Notes: generated by a model not told the origin, from the letters alone. A stretch of DNA of 11,444 nucleotides from Pseudomonadota bacterium (GCA_023423235.1 JAFAFY010000363.1:1-11444), one strand, 5' to 3'. Shown: positions 1 through 6,495, numbered from the stretch's first letter. Numbers and translations are program-made.

Positions 1-22
1 CCGGGTGATCGAGCGCGGCTGA
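1..22 (+). CDS. Possible 3' end of an upstream gene (partial)
   Basis: Reading from base 2, the frame gives RVIERG and then a TGA stop at 20-22. The sequence beyond it turns intergenic (REP-like palindrome, no convincing frame), so this could be the tail of a plus-strand gene entering from the left. Six codons are too few to name a family, and a stop in a random frame is an equally possible explanation. Confidence 0.3.
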
Positions 23-105
23 GTGGGCCACTGCCCGGTGGCGGTTCCCGCCCCCGAACAGGCGCGTGATTCCACGTCCTGATTGGCGCGATCTCCTGGT
101 TCCCA

Positions 106-190
106 ATCCCCCGTGCGGGAAGGTGCCCGAAGGGCGGATGGAGGCGCTGCGCCCGCAGCCCAACCCCCTCGCGCCTGCGGCGAAGAGGGC
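106..190. repeat. Decayed intergenic REP-like palindromic element
   Basis: Two small hairpins lie back to back: CCCG-TG-CGGG (110-119), then AAGGT, then GCCC-GAA-GGGC (125-135), followed by a purine-rich GGATGGAGG. A looser inverted repeat, with CCCCCTCG near 164-171 facing GCGAAGAGGG near 180-189, follows. The order (G/C hairpin, AAGGT or GAGGT spacer, second hairpin, G-rich tail) matches the elements inside aceF (6752-6804) and lpd (10221-10324), so I read this as a degenerate member of the same family. The rest of 23-274 shows no gene I can support. Confidence 0.5.
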
Positions 191-248
191 GATGCCGTGT
201 TGCTGAATGTTCGTGCCGATCAGATCCCCCTTTCGCAGGGATCACCGA

Positions 249-281
249 CAAAAAAACGTCTGCCCCGGCGTTGCCTAGGGC
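249..281 (-). terminator. Candidate terminator after the DUF1415 gene
   Basis: On the minus strand, GCCC-TA-GGC-AAC-GCC-G-GGGC can fold into a 7-bp stem with a small internal loop (plus positions 262-281). It overlaps the stop codon and is followed after a few bases by seven T residues (A run at 250-256 on the plus strand). The internal loop and the 5-base gap before the T run make it a weak but plausible intrinsic terminator. Confidence 0.35.
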
Positions 282-829
282 CGCAGTAGCGCGTCCCAGC
301 CGTCGCGCCCCAGCGTCTCCAGGGTCGCGATGTTGCGCTCGACGATCGCATCCGGGTCGGGAAAGATCGCCACCGCACGGCTGATGCTGTCCTCGCGCAG
401 CAGGTGCAGCGTGGGGTAGGGCGCGCGGTTGGTGCAGTTGCCGACATCGTCCGGCAAGGTGCCGGCGAACTGGTAGTCGGGGTGGAAACTGGCGACCTGC
501 AACTCGCCCTCCAGCCCCAGTGCCTCGACCAGCGCGTCGGCATCGTCGAGGAAATCGTTGTAGTCGAGGAAGTCGGTCAGCACCTGCGGGTGCACGATCA
601 GCGTGGTGTCCACCGACTCGGCCGCGACCTCGTGCAGGTGCGCGAGTTCCTCGCCCAGCAGCTGCAGCAGCGCCTCGGGCGTGGTCGCATCGCTCAGCAC
701 GAACCGCACCTGGTCCTTGACGTATACCGCCTTGGCGAACGGGCACAGGTTCAGTCCGATCACCGCGCGTTCCAGCCAACGCCGGGTGGCGGCCAGTGGC
801 TCGGCCGTCGCGTCGTCGTCGCCGTGCAT
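275..829 (-). CDS. DUF1415 family protein
   Basis: The product is 184 aa, matching the usual size of the DUF1415 family, whose biochemical role I do not know. Conserved-looking blocks are GLNLCPFAK (25-33, with Cys29), QVASFHPDYQFAG (111-123) and NRAPYPTLHLLRE (134-146); the Cys, His and Asp residues in these blocks are candidate functional positions, but no activity should be assumed. There is no signal peptide or membrane segment, so it is probably cytosolic. The start at 829 (MHGDDDA) is the only ATG placing the protein just after the yajQ stop; no clear Shine-Dalgarno precedes it. It lies 8 bases downstream of yajQ on the same strand, so the two are probably co-transcribed and this gene may rely on translational coupling. 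Confidence 0.85.
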   Translation of the reverse strand: MHGDDDATAEPLAATRRWLERAVIGLNLCPFAKAVYVKDQVRFVLSDATTPEALLQLLGEELAHLHEVAAESVDTTLIVHPQVLTDFLDYNDFLDDADALVEALGLEGELQVASFHPDYQFAGTLPDDVGNCTNRAPYPTLHLLREDSISRAVAIFPDPDAIVERNIATLETLGRDGWDALLRP

Positions 830-837
830 GTGCCGGA

Positions 838-1320
838 TCAGTCGCGGAAGTTGTCGAACTGCAGCGGCAGTTCGAACTCGCCCGCGCGCAGCACGGCGAT
901 GGCGGCCTGCAGGTCGTCGCGCTTCTTGCCGGTCACGCGCAGCTTGTCGCCGTTGATCTGGCTGTCGACCTTGAGCTTGGCGCCCTTGAGTGCGGTCTGG
1001 ATCTTCTTCGCCAGTTCGCGCTCGATGCCCTGCTTGACGGTGACCTTCTGCCGCGCGCCGGCCAGGTTGGTGTCGATGTCGCCGAACTCCAGGCAGCGGA
1101 TGTCGATCTTCCGCGCCGCCAGGCGCTGGCGCAGGATCTCGGTCATCTGCTGCAACTGGAACTCGCTGGGCGCGGACTGGGTGATCACCGACTCCTCGCG
1201 TTCGAACTTCGCGTCCACGCCCTTGAAGTCGAAGCGGGTGGTCAGCTCGCGGTTGGCCTGGTCGACGGCATTGGTGAGTTCGTGGGTGTCGACTTCGGAA
1301 ACGATGTCGAAGGACGGCAT
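838..1320 (-). CDS. yajQ: YajQ family cyclic-di-GMP-binding protein
   Basis: The product is 160 aa and spans the full length of the YajQ family (two alpha/beta subdomains). Family hallmarks are the start MPSFDIVSEVD, TTRFDFKG (27-34), QGIERELAKKIQ (97-108), the VDSQINGDKLRVTGKKRDDLQ block (118-138) and the end LPLQFDNFRD. Established knowledge: YajQ proteins bind nucleotides, and in Xanthomonas campestris a YajQ member binds cyclic di-GMP and affects virulence gene expression through a transcription factor partner. Whether this copy does the same is inference. The start at 1320 has AGGAAA about 6 bases upstream on the minus strand; a longer in-frame extension to 1377 lacks family similarity. 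It is the first gene of a two-gene minus-strand unit with DUF1415 and is divergent from the alcohol dehydrogenase. Confidence 0.95.
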   Translation of the reverse strand: MPSFDIVSEVDTHELTNAVDQANRELTTRFDFKGVDAKFEREESVITQSAPSEFQLQQMTEILRQRLAARKIDIRCLEFGDIDTNLAGARQKVTVKQGIERELAKKIQTALKGAKLKVDSQINGDKLRVTGKKRDDLQAAIAVLRAGEFELPLQFDNFRD

Positions 1321-1454
1321 GGCGGATTTCCTGCATTGCTGCGTTGAGGCGCGCAGGGTACCGCAGCCGCGGGTCACGGACTGTTCCAGCGGCCGGCGCT
1401 GCGCTTCCCGGGGCCATGGTCCAGACTGTCCGTCCGTCCCCCGGAGCCTTCCGC

Positions 1455-2498
1455 ATGCTCACCACGCCCGCCTACGCCGCCGCCGATGCCACCTCGCCGC
1501 TGGCGCCGACCACCATCGAGCGCCGCCCGCCGGGCCCGGCCGAGGTGCTGATCGACATCCTCTACTGCGGCGTCTGCCATTCCGACCTGCACCAGGTGCG
1601 CGACGAATGGGGCGGCTCGGTCTTCCCGATGGTGCCCGGGCACGAGATCGTCGGCCGCATCGCCGAAACCGGCAGCGCGGTGACGAAGTTCAAGCCCGGG
1701 GACGCGGTCGGGGTCGGCTGCTTCGTGGATTCCTGCCGCCACTGCGCGCAGTGCGAGGCCGGCGAGGAACAGTTCTGCGAGCAGGGCATGACCGGCACCT
1801 ACAACGCGATGGCGCGCGACGGCAGCGGGCCGACCTATGGCGGCTATTCGACCCGGATCACCGTCGACCAGGACTACGTGCTGCGCATTCCCGAATCGCT
1901 GCCGCTCGACGCCGCCGCGCCGCTGCTGTGCGCCGGCATCACCACCTACTCGCCGCTGCGCCATTTCGGGGTCAAGGCCGGTGACGAGGTCGCGGTGGTC
2001 GGCCTGGGCGGTCTGGGCCACATGGCGGTCAAGCTGGCCGCGGCGATGGGCGCGCGCGTGACCGTGCTCAGCACCTCGGAATCCAAGCGCGACGACGCCC
2101 TGGCGCTGGGCGCCCACGCCTTCGCCGCGACCCGCGACAAGGCCACGTTCAAGACCCTGGCGAAATCCTTCGATTTCATCGTCGACAGCGTGTCCGCCGA
2201 GCACGACTACAACGCCTACCTGTCGCTGCTCAGGACCGACGGCACCATGATCCTGCTGGGCATTCCGGAAACCCCGGCACCGGTGGCCGCCGCGGCGCTG
2301 ATCATGCAGCGCCGGCGCCTGACCGGCTCGCTGATCGGCGGCATCCGCGAGACCCAGGAGATGCTCGATTTCTGCGCCGAGCACGGCATCGCCGCGGACA
2401 TCGAGCTGATCGACATTGCCGACATCAACACCGCCTACGAACGCATGCTCAAGGGCGACGTGCACTACCGCTTCGTCATCGATATCGCCAGCCTGTAG
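1455..2498 (+). CDS. Zinc-dependent NADP(H)-linked alcohol dehydrogenase, YahK/cinnamyl-alcohol type
   Basis: This medium-chain dehydrogenase/reductase of 347 aa interconverts alcohols and aldehydes, most likely as an NADPH-dependent aldehyde reductase; the substrate cannot be read from sequence. Catalytic zinc ligands are Cys41 (in GVCHSD), His63 (in PGHE) and Cys159 (in LLCAG). The structural zinc lobe is intact with Cys94, Cys97, Cys100 and Cys108. The Rossmann motif is GLGGLG (183-188), and the loop after the second strand reads STSESKR (206-212), where the Ser/Lys/Arg pattern favours NADP over NAD. Length and motifs match E. coli YahK. The start at 1455 has GGAG at 1443-1446, 8 bases upstream; an upstream in-frame Met at 1344 would add a low-complexity tail absent from the family. 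It appears to be a single-gene unit, with a strong hairpin just downstream at 2525-2558. Confidence 0.93.
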   Translation: MLTTPAYAAADATSPLAPTTIERRPPGPAEVLIDILYCGVCHSDLHQVRDEWGGSVFPMVPGHEIVGRIAETGSAVTKFKPGDAVGVGCFVDSCRHCAQCEAGEEQFCEQGMTGTYNAMARDGSGPTYGGYSTRITVDQDYVLRIPESLPLDAAAPLLCAGITTYSPLRHFGVKAGDEVAVVGLGGLGHMAVKLAAAMGARVTVLSTSESKRDDALALGAHAFAATRDKATFKTLAKSFDFIVDSVSAEHDYNAYLSLLRTDGTMILLGIPETPAPVAAAALIMQRRRLTGSLIGGIRETQEMLDFCAEHGIAADIELIDIADINTAYERMLKGDVHYRFVIDIASL

Positions 2499-2524
2499 CA
2501 CGGTCGCCAGCGCCGCGGATGCCC

Positions 2525-2558
2525 CGGGGCGCGTATCCATGCGAGGATGCGCGCCCCG
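2525..2558 (+). terminator. Strong hairpin after the alcohol dehydrogenase, probable terminator
   Basis: The arms 2525-2538 and 2545-2558 pair over 14 positions (13 Watson-Crick, one G-T) around a 6-base loop ATGCGA. It begins 27 bases after the dehydrogenase stop. No T run follows (next bases are TCCGTCGCG), so it may act as a Rho-assisted or bidirectional terminator, or as an mRNA 3'-end stabiliser. Confidence 0.55.
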
Positions 2559-2584
2559 TCCGTCGCGCCTTCCGCCGTCGAGCC

Positions 2585-2671
2585 CTGAATCGCCAGGCCC
2601 GACACCGGCGAACCTGACACCGCCAGGGCCTGATACCGCCAGCGCTTGATGAAGCCAGAGCTTGATAGAGC
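2585..2671. repeat. Degenerate ~16-bp tandem repeat abutting a start codon
   Basis: About five and a half units can be aligned: 2585-2599, 2600-2613, 2614-2629, 2630-2645, 2646-2661 and a 10-base partial unit 2662-2671. The two best units are CTGACACCGCCAGGGC and CTGATACCGCCAGCGC; the later ones start TTGAT and keep GCCAG. The last unit ends exactly at the ATG of the transporter gene, so the array occupies the leader and ribosome-binding position. Confidence 0.6.
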
Positions 2672-3652
2672 ATGTCCCGCCGCGCCGCCCCCCGATCCGC
2701 CGAGTCTGCAACCGCACGGCCACCCGCCGACGCGCCCCGCAACGACGCCCGCGCCGCGGCGCTGTGGATGCTGTTCGCGGTGCTGGCCTTCGCGGGCATG
2801 GATGCGGGCATGAAGTGGATCGCCGAGGACTATTCGGCGTTCCAGGTGGCGACCTTCCGCAGCCTGGCGACGCTGCCGCTGATCCTGGGCTGGGTCGCGC
2901 TGCGTGGCCGCGCCGGCACGCTGCTGCGGGTGCACTGGCCGCTGCACCTGCTGCGCGGCGCGCTGGGCGTGGGCATGATCGCCGGCTTCGTCTACGGCCT
3001 GGCGCGGATGCCGCTGTCGACCGCCTACGCCATCGTGTTCGTCTCGCCGCTGCTGGTCACCGCGCTGGCGGTGCCGCTGCTGGGCGAGAAGGTCGGCCCG
3101 CGGCGCTGGACCGCGATCGCGCTGGGCGTGGTCGGGGTGCTGGTGGTGCTGCGTCCGAGCGGCGAGGGCGTGGCGACCCTGGCCGGCTTGGCCGTGGTCG
3201 GCGGCGCGTTGTGCTACGCGGTGGCCTCGATCACCGTGCGCAAGCTGGCGCAGCGCGACAGTCCCGAGGCGCTGGTGTTCTGGTTCCTGGTGCTGATGGC
3301 GCTCTTCGCCGGTGCGCTGGCCTGGCCGCAGTGGCAGCCGCTGCAGCCTGGGCACGGGTGGGTGCTGGCGCTGATCGGCGTGACTGGCGCGCTGGGGCAG
3401 GTCGGGCTGACGCATGCCTTCCGCCTGGGCGAGGCCAGCCAGGTCGCGCCGCTGGAGTACACCGCGCTGGTGTGGGTGGTGCTGCTGGATCTCGTGGTCT
3501 GGCAGGTGCTGCCCGACGGCATGACCTGGCTGGGCGCGGGGATCATCGTCGCCAGCGGGCTGTACATGTTCCGCCGCGAGCGCACCCTGGCCGATGCCGG
3601 CGCGCCGGTCGACGGCGAGGCCAAGCGCCTGGACCGCACACCGCCGCCCTAG
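2672..3652 (+). CDS. EamA/DMT-family transporter
   Basis: The 326-aa product is an inner-membrane protein of the drug/metabolite transporter superfamily, with two EamA halves (about residues 28-162 and 168-303), each with around five hydrophobic helices. Diagnostic segments are the first-half end PLLGEKVGPRRW (135-146) followed by a GVVGVLVVLRP helix (152-162), and the second-half pattern APLEYTALVWVVLLD (259-273). Such proteins export amino acids, nucleosides or other small metabolites; the substrate here cannot be assigned. The first 27 residues are Arg/Ala/Pro-rich and precede helix 1, so the real start might be internal, but no better ATG with a ribosome site is seen; only a weak AGAG lies just before 2672. 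The leader is made of the 16-bp tandem repeat at 2585-2671. Confidence 0.88.
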   Translation: MSRRAAPRSAESATARPPADAPRNDARAAALWMLFAVLAFAGMDAGMKWIAEDYSAFQVATFRSLATLPLILGWVALRGRAGTLLRVHWPLHLLRGALGVGMIAGFVYGLARMPLSTAYAIVFVSPLLVTALAVPLLGEKVGPRRWTAIALGVVGVLVVLRPSGEGVATLAGLAVVGGALCYAVASITVRKLAQRDSPEALVFWFLVLMALFAGALAWPQWQPLQPGHGWVLALIGVTGALGQVGLTHAFRLGEASQVAPLEYTALVWVVLLDLVVWQVLPDGMTWLGAGIIVASGLYMFRRERTLADAGAPVDGEAKRLDRTPPP

Positions 3653-3797
3653 GCAGGCTCCGGTCCGGCCATCGGCGCGGCTTTCGCGGGCTGGCGGGAA
3701 GACGCGAGGTGTCGAAGCCGCCCGGCCTGCGGCGCACGTTCGCCACGTCTGCCGCGCATGCTCGCCATCTGCACGCCACACCCGGCATGCTGCCGCC

Positions 3798-4337
3798 ATG
3801 CCGATCCTGCTGCTGCTTCTGGTCCTGTTGATCCTGCTGGGCGCCGCCGTGCTGCTGTGGCCACTGGCGCTGTGGAACCGCTACCGCGTCGGCACCTCGC
3901 GGCGGCGCCCGCTGCGTTGGCTGACCCGGCTCAATGCGGTGTTGCTTCCGGCTTCGGCGCTGCTGTTCCTCGGCGCGATGGCGGTGACCAACCTGCTGGT
4001 CGACCACGCCTGGACCTACGCCGCGACCGGTCTGCTGGCCGGCCTGCTGCTCGGCGCGCTGGGCTGGGCGCTGACCCGGGTCGAACACCAGCCCGGCAAC
4101 GTCTGGTACACGCCCAACCGCTGGCTGGTACTGGGATTGACCCTGGTGGTGGTCGCGCGCATCGGCGTGGCGATCTGGCAACTGCTGCAGCGCATGTCCG
4201 GCCAGCACGAGGCGCTGGCGCAATGGGGGCTGCTGGGCGACCAGGCCAGCCTGTTCGCCGTGGCCGGTCTGGTGCTGGGCTACCACGTCGCCTACGCCTG
4301 GCTGCTGCAGCGGCGGCTGGGGCGCTGGCTGCGCTGA
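3798..4337 (+). CDS. Small polytopic membrane protein, unknown function
   Basis: The 179-aa product has about five hydrophobic helices (near residues 3-25, 45-66, 73-94, 108-130 and 150-171), with Arg-rich loops (27-44 and the C-terminus QRRLGRWLR) consistent with cytoplasmic positive charge. The segment NVWYTPNRWLVLGLTLVVVAR (101-121) recalls the DUF1453/CcdC-like group of bacterial membrane proteins, but I hold that only as a possibility. No catalytic motif is visible. The start at 3798 puts helix 1 at the N-terminus, as expected; the in-frame upstream extension is Arg-rich and not protein-like. No clear Shine-Dalgarno precedes it. It lies 145 bases after the transporter gene and could be transcribed with it or separately. 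Confidence 0.75.
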   Translation: MPILLLLLVLLILLGAAVLLWPLALWNRYRVGTSRRRPLRWLTRLNAVLLPASALLFLGAMAVTNLLVDHAWTYAATGLLAGLLLGALGWALTRVEHQPGNVWYTPNRWLVLGLTLVVVARIGVAIWQLLQRMSGQHEALAQWGLLGDQASLFAVAGLVLGYHVAYAWLLQRRLGRWLR

Positions 4338-4413
4338 GGGGCGGCGCGTGCAGGTCCTGCGTCATGGCCTGCCGCAGTCGCCCTGCCACCGCCTGTCTGC
4401 GGGCATCGGCATG

Positions 4414-4440
4414 GCGCGTGGCGGGTCCGCGCGTGTTTTT
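4414..4440 (+). terminator. Candidate terminator after the membrane-protein gene
   Basis: GCGCG (4414-4418) pairs with CGCGC (4428-4432) around a 9-base loop, followed by GTGTTTTT with five T residues at 4436-4440. The stem is short but all G-C and the T run is well placed, so it could end transcription from the left before the exported-protein gene. Confidence 0.4.
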
Positions 4441-4492
4441 ACGTTCCAGGGGAACAGTCCGTGCTCCGCGGACCTTGCCCTGGAGTATTCCG

Positions 4493-5293
4493 ATGCGTTT
4501 CCCTGTTCTGTTGTGCTGCGCCCTTGCGGGTGCCCTCGCGGCCGGCCCGGTCCTTGCGGCGCCGGCGCCCGCCTCCCCTGCCGAAAGCGCCCGCGCCGCC
4601 GATGCCGAGGCCCAGCGGCGCCGTCCGCCCCGGGTCGAGGATGTCGGCGATGCCGCCTCGTTCGGCCGCAACCTGCGCTGGCTGGGCGTCATGCAGGCCG
4701 ATGTCGTACTGGACCCGGTCTGCGATCCCAGTCTGACCACACCCGGCAACACCCAGGCCACCCGCTGCGTGGTGGCGTTGCCCGCGCCCCAGGTGAGCAC
4801 CTTCCAGCACGATGCGATCGTGCGCATCCGGTTGCCGGCGAATGCCGCCCACTCGCTGCTGTGCCCGTGGCTGTCGCCGTACCTGCGTGCGCACTACGCC
4901 AATCCAACCCCTGCCGGCGGTGCGGCGGTGGTCGGCCGGCTGTCGGTGCGGCCGACGCTGACCATCGAAAACCCGGTGCTGTCGGCACCCGAACTGCTGG
5001 ACCCCAATACCGGGGCGCCGCTGGCTGGCCGGGTGACAGTGGGACTCACGGCAACCGAGAGCCTGGAGATGCCGCTGCCCGCCGATACCCGGATCGTCCG
5101 CCACGAGCGCGACTCCTCGGTGTGCATCGCCGGCGTCTCCCGGCGGCTGCTGACCGGCAGCTACGGCCTGACCGCAGCGCAGGCCGACGCCTTCTTCGCC
5201 AGCCCGATGACCGTCAGCCTGAACGTCGGCGGCAACCTGCAGTACGTCGAGGGCGGCTGGCTGACCTTCGGGCTGCGTCTGGTTGGCGACTGA
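4493..5293 (+). CDS. Exported protein of unknown function
   Basis: The 266-aa product has a typical Sec signal peptide: MR, a hydrophobic stretch through about residue 21, and a likely cleavage after Ala22 (VLA-AP). Cys8 and Cys9 lie inside the hydrophobic core without a proper lipobox, so a lipoprotein is unlikely. The mature part begins with an Ala/Pro/Arg-rich, probably disordered stretch (23-50) and has four cysteines (77, 92, 124, 211), which could form two disulfides in the periplasm. The remainder is beta-prone (for example TVGLTATESLEMPL and NLQYVEGGWLTFGLRL). I recognise no family. The start at 4493 is supported by GGAG at 4482-4485, 7 bases upstream. It appears monocistronic, with a candidate terminator before it and a convergent ompW-type gene after it. 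Confidence 0.75.
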   Translation: MRFPVLLCCALAGALAAGPVLAAPAPASPAESARAADAEAQRRRPPRVEDVGDAASFGRNLRWLGVMQADVVLDPVCDPSLTTPGNTQATRCVVALPAPQVSTFQHDAIVRIRLPANAAHSLLCPWLSPYLRAHYANPTPAGGAAVVGRLSVRPTLTIENPVLSAPELLDPNTGAPLAGRVTVGLTATESLEMPLPADTRIVRHERDSSVCIAGVSRRLLTGSYGLTAAQADAFFASPMTVSLNVGGNLQYVEGGWLTFGLRLVGD

Positions 5294-5315
5294 TTCCACC
5301 GCGCATGCTTCCGGC

Positions 5316-5347
5316 ACACAAAAAGAAGAACCCGCCGAAGCGGGTCC
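5316..5347 (-). terminator. Rho-independent terminator of the ompW-family gene
   Basis: On the minus strand GGACCCGC pairs with GCGGGTTC (8 bp, one G-T) around a TTCG tetraloop, followed by TTCTTTTTGTG. The stem covers 5328-5347 and starts 30 bases after the minus-strand stop codon at 5378. The UUCG loop and T run are classic. On the plus strand the same stem is followed only by CCTTCCC, so it should mainly serve the minus-strand gene. Confidence 0.85.
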
Positions 5348-5377
5348 TTCCCTGGGCACGACTCTGGGAGAGAGAGG

Positions 5378-6031
5378 TCAGAAACGTGCGCCGATTCCTA
5401 CGCCCACGGTCCACGGGTCGAGCTTGAGCTGCTGCCCGGTGTTGGCGCCGGCCTCGGTGACGTCCGCGCGGCTGCGCAGGTAGCGCGCGTCGGCACGGGC
5501 GAACCAGGTCGGGGTGATGTTCATGTCCACGCCCACGGTGCCGATCGCGCCCTTGGGCGTGGTCAGACCGACATGGTTGCCGCCGGGATTGAGGTCTTCG
5601 CCGCTGATGTTGGACTGGTGGTAGCCCAGGCCCACGAACGGGCGGAAGGTGTTGTCGGCCTGGCCGAAGTGGTACTGGCCGCTGAGCGCGATGGGCTGCT
5701 GCTCGACGGTGCCGACCTTGCCGGCGTCGTTGCGCACGCGGTGGTCGAACTTGTCCAGCGCGCCCCACAGCTCGGCGCTGATGTTGTCGGTGAAGTGGTA
5801 GGACACCGACGCGGTCGGCGCCGGGCCGCCATCGACCTCGATGCCGTCGTTGGCGCTGTGCTTGGTCGGCTGCAGCAGCGTGGCGCCGCCCACCACCGAC
5901 ACCCGCTTGCCCGACGCGGTGTCGCTGCCGCCGTCCTGGGCGAAGGCGGCCGACGACAGCGCCAGCGACGCCAGGGTGGCCAGGGCGAGTGCGCGCTTGT
6001 TCGACGTGCGCTTGTTCGACTTCATCAACAT
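5378..6031 (-). CDS. ompW: OmpW family outer membrane protein
   Basis: The 217-aa product is an outer-membrane beta-barrel of the OmpW family (eight strands, a narrow hydrophobic channel in the E. coli homologue). It has a Lys/Arg-rich N-region, a hydrophobic core and a likely signal cleavage after Ala31 (AFA-QD). Mature features are alternating strands such as GKRVSVVGGATLL (41-53), APTASVSYHFTDNISAEL (71-88), RPFVGLGYHQSN (130-141) and a C-terminal strand WTVGVGIGARF ending in Phe, the usual Bam recognition residue. The start at 6031 (MLMK) has AGGAG about 9 bases upstream on the minus strand; the Met two codons later would lie too far from it. The N-region contains a 15-nt tandem duplication (SNKR-T-SNKR). 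It is a single-gene unit with its own terminator, divergent from aceF. OmpW proteins respond to osmotic, oxidative or oxygen stress in other bacteria; no such site is certain here. Confidence 0.9.
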   Translation of the reverse strand: MLMKSNKRTSNKRALALATLASLALSSAAFAQDGGSDTASGKRVSVVGGATLLQPTKHSANDGIEVDGGPAPTASVSYHFTDNISAELWGALDKFDHRVRNDAGKVGTVEQQPIALSGQYHFGQADNTFRPFVGLGYHQSNISGEDLNPGGNHVGLTTPKGAIGTVGVDMNITPTWFARADARYLRSRADVTEAGANTGQQLKLDPWTVGVGIGARF

Positions 6032-6097
6032 GGGGACATCTCCTCGTTTGGATACCGTCGGCCCTGGGACGCGCTGGTGCGTCGTCGGACCGTGCTT

Positions 6098-6126
6098 GTC
6101 GCATCCCGCCGTGGCGGTGATGCGAC
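6098..6126. promoter_or_regulatory. Long inverted repeat in the ompW leader
   Basis: GTCGCATCCCGCC (6098-6110) is the reverse complement of 6113-6126 apart from one extra T at 6118, giving 13 pairs around a 2-base centre. It sits about 67-95 bases upstream of the ompW-family start codon, where a leader RNA stem or an operator would lie. It has no T run on either side, so a terminator is unlikely. Confidence 0.5.
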
Positions 6127-6316
6127 CTTCCTCTGCGGGAAGGCGGGGCCATGCTGGCGAGCGCCGACTGAATCGACGATTTGCGGTTTCTGAAGGCAAT
6201 CGAACTCTTCACCGCATCTTCGGGAACCTGCCCGGCCTGTTCAGGGCAAGGCGCGATCCGGCGCGGTTCTGGCCTGGCGCGGCGCGGCCGTGTTGCCTGT
6301 ACGGTCCGCAAACGGC

Positions 6317-6333
6317 GGCGCATGGCATGCGCC
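6317..6333. promoter_or_regulatory. Perfect 17-bp palindrome, candidate operator
   Basis: GGCGCATG and CATGCGCC flank a single central G with no mismatch. It lies 163 bases upstream of the aceF start and 286 bases from the ompW-family start. The symmetry suits a dimeric repressor site, but no known consensus is matched, so the partner is unknown. Confidence 0.35.
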
Positions 6334-6437
6334 CTGCGCCTTCGCCGGGGCTTGCCGGAGGGAGGTCCGGGTGCGGTCACGGGCCACGTGTTCAGGCGTG
6401 CGGCGGGCGCATCGGCAGCCGCTGGCGGCAGCAACAG

Positions 6438-6466
6438 TTGGCGCCACGCGGGTGCGAGGCCACAAT
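6438..6466 (+). promoter_or_regulatory. Candidate sigma70-type promoter for the pyruvate dehydrogenase operon
   Basis: TTGGCG (6438-6443) and CACAAT (6461-6466) each match 4 of 6 consensus bases and are 17 bases apart. Transcription would begin around 6472, leaving a leader of about 24 bases that contains the GGAGG ribosome site at 6486-6490. In such GC-rich DNA an AT-containing hexamer at the right spacing is notable but not proof. Confidence 0.45.
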
Positions 6467-6495
6467 AGCCGGTCCCGACATGCCCGGAGGGCCGC

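Larger units (their letters stand above)
6032..6495. other. 464-base divergent intergenic control region
   Basis: This region separates the ompW-family gene (leftward) from aceF (rightward). I see no supported gene in it on either strand. It holds the hairpin at 6098-6126, a short 11-bp palindrome AATCGACGATT at 6171-6181, the 17-bp palindrome at 6317-6333 and a candidate aceF promoter at 6438-6466. The remainder, roughly 6182-6316, is GC-rich with no structure I can name. Confidence 0.6.

Noticed and set aside
106..190. CRISPR-like repeats
   Set aside because: The palindromic copies are dispersed, not regularly spaced, and there are no spacers or cas genes.
83..289. Small open frame in the left intergenic region
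   Set aside because: It is built on the REP-like palindrome, has no ribosome site and no recognisable product.
1374..2723. Long open frame on the minus strand opposite the alcohol dehydrogenase
   Set aside because: It is an antisense shadow caused by high GC; its translation is Gly/Arg/His/Val-rich with no motif, and the plus-strand gene has complete zinc and Rossmann motifs.
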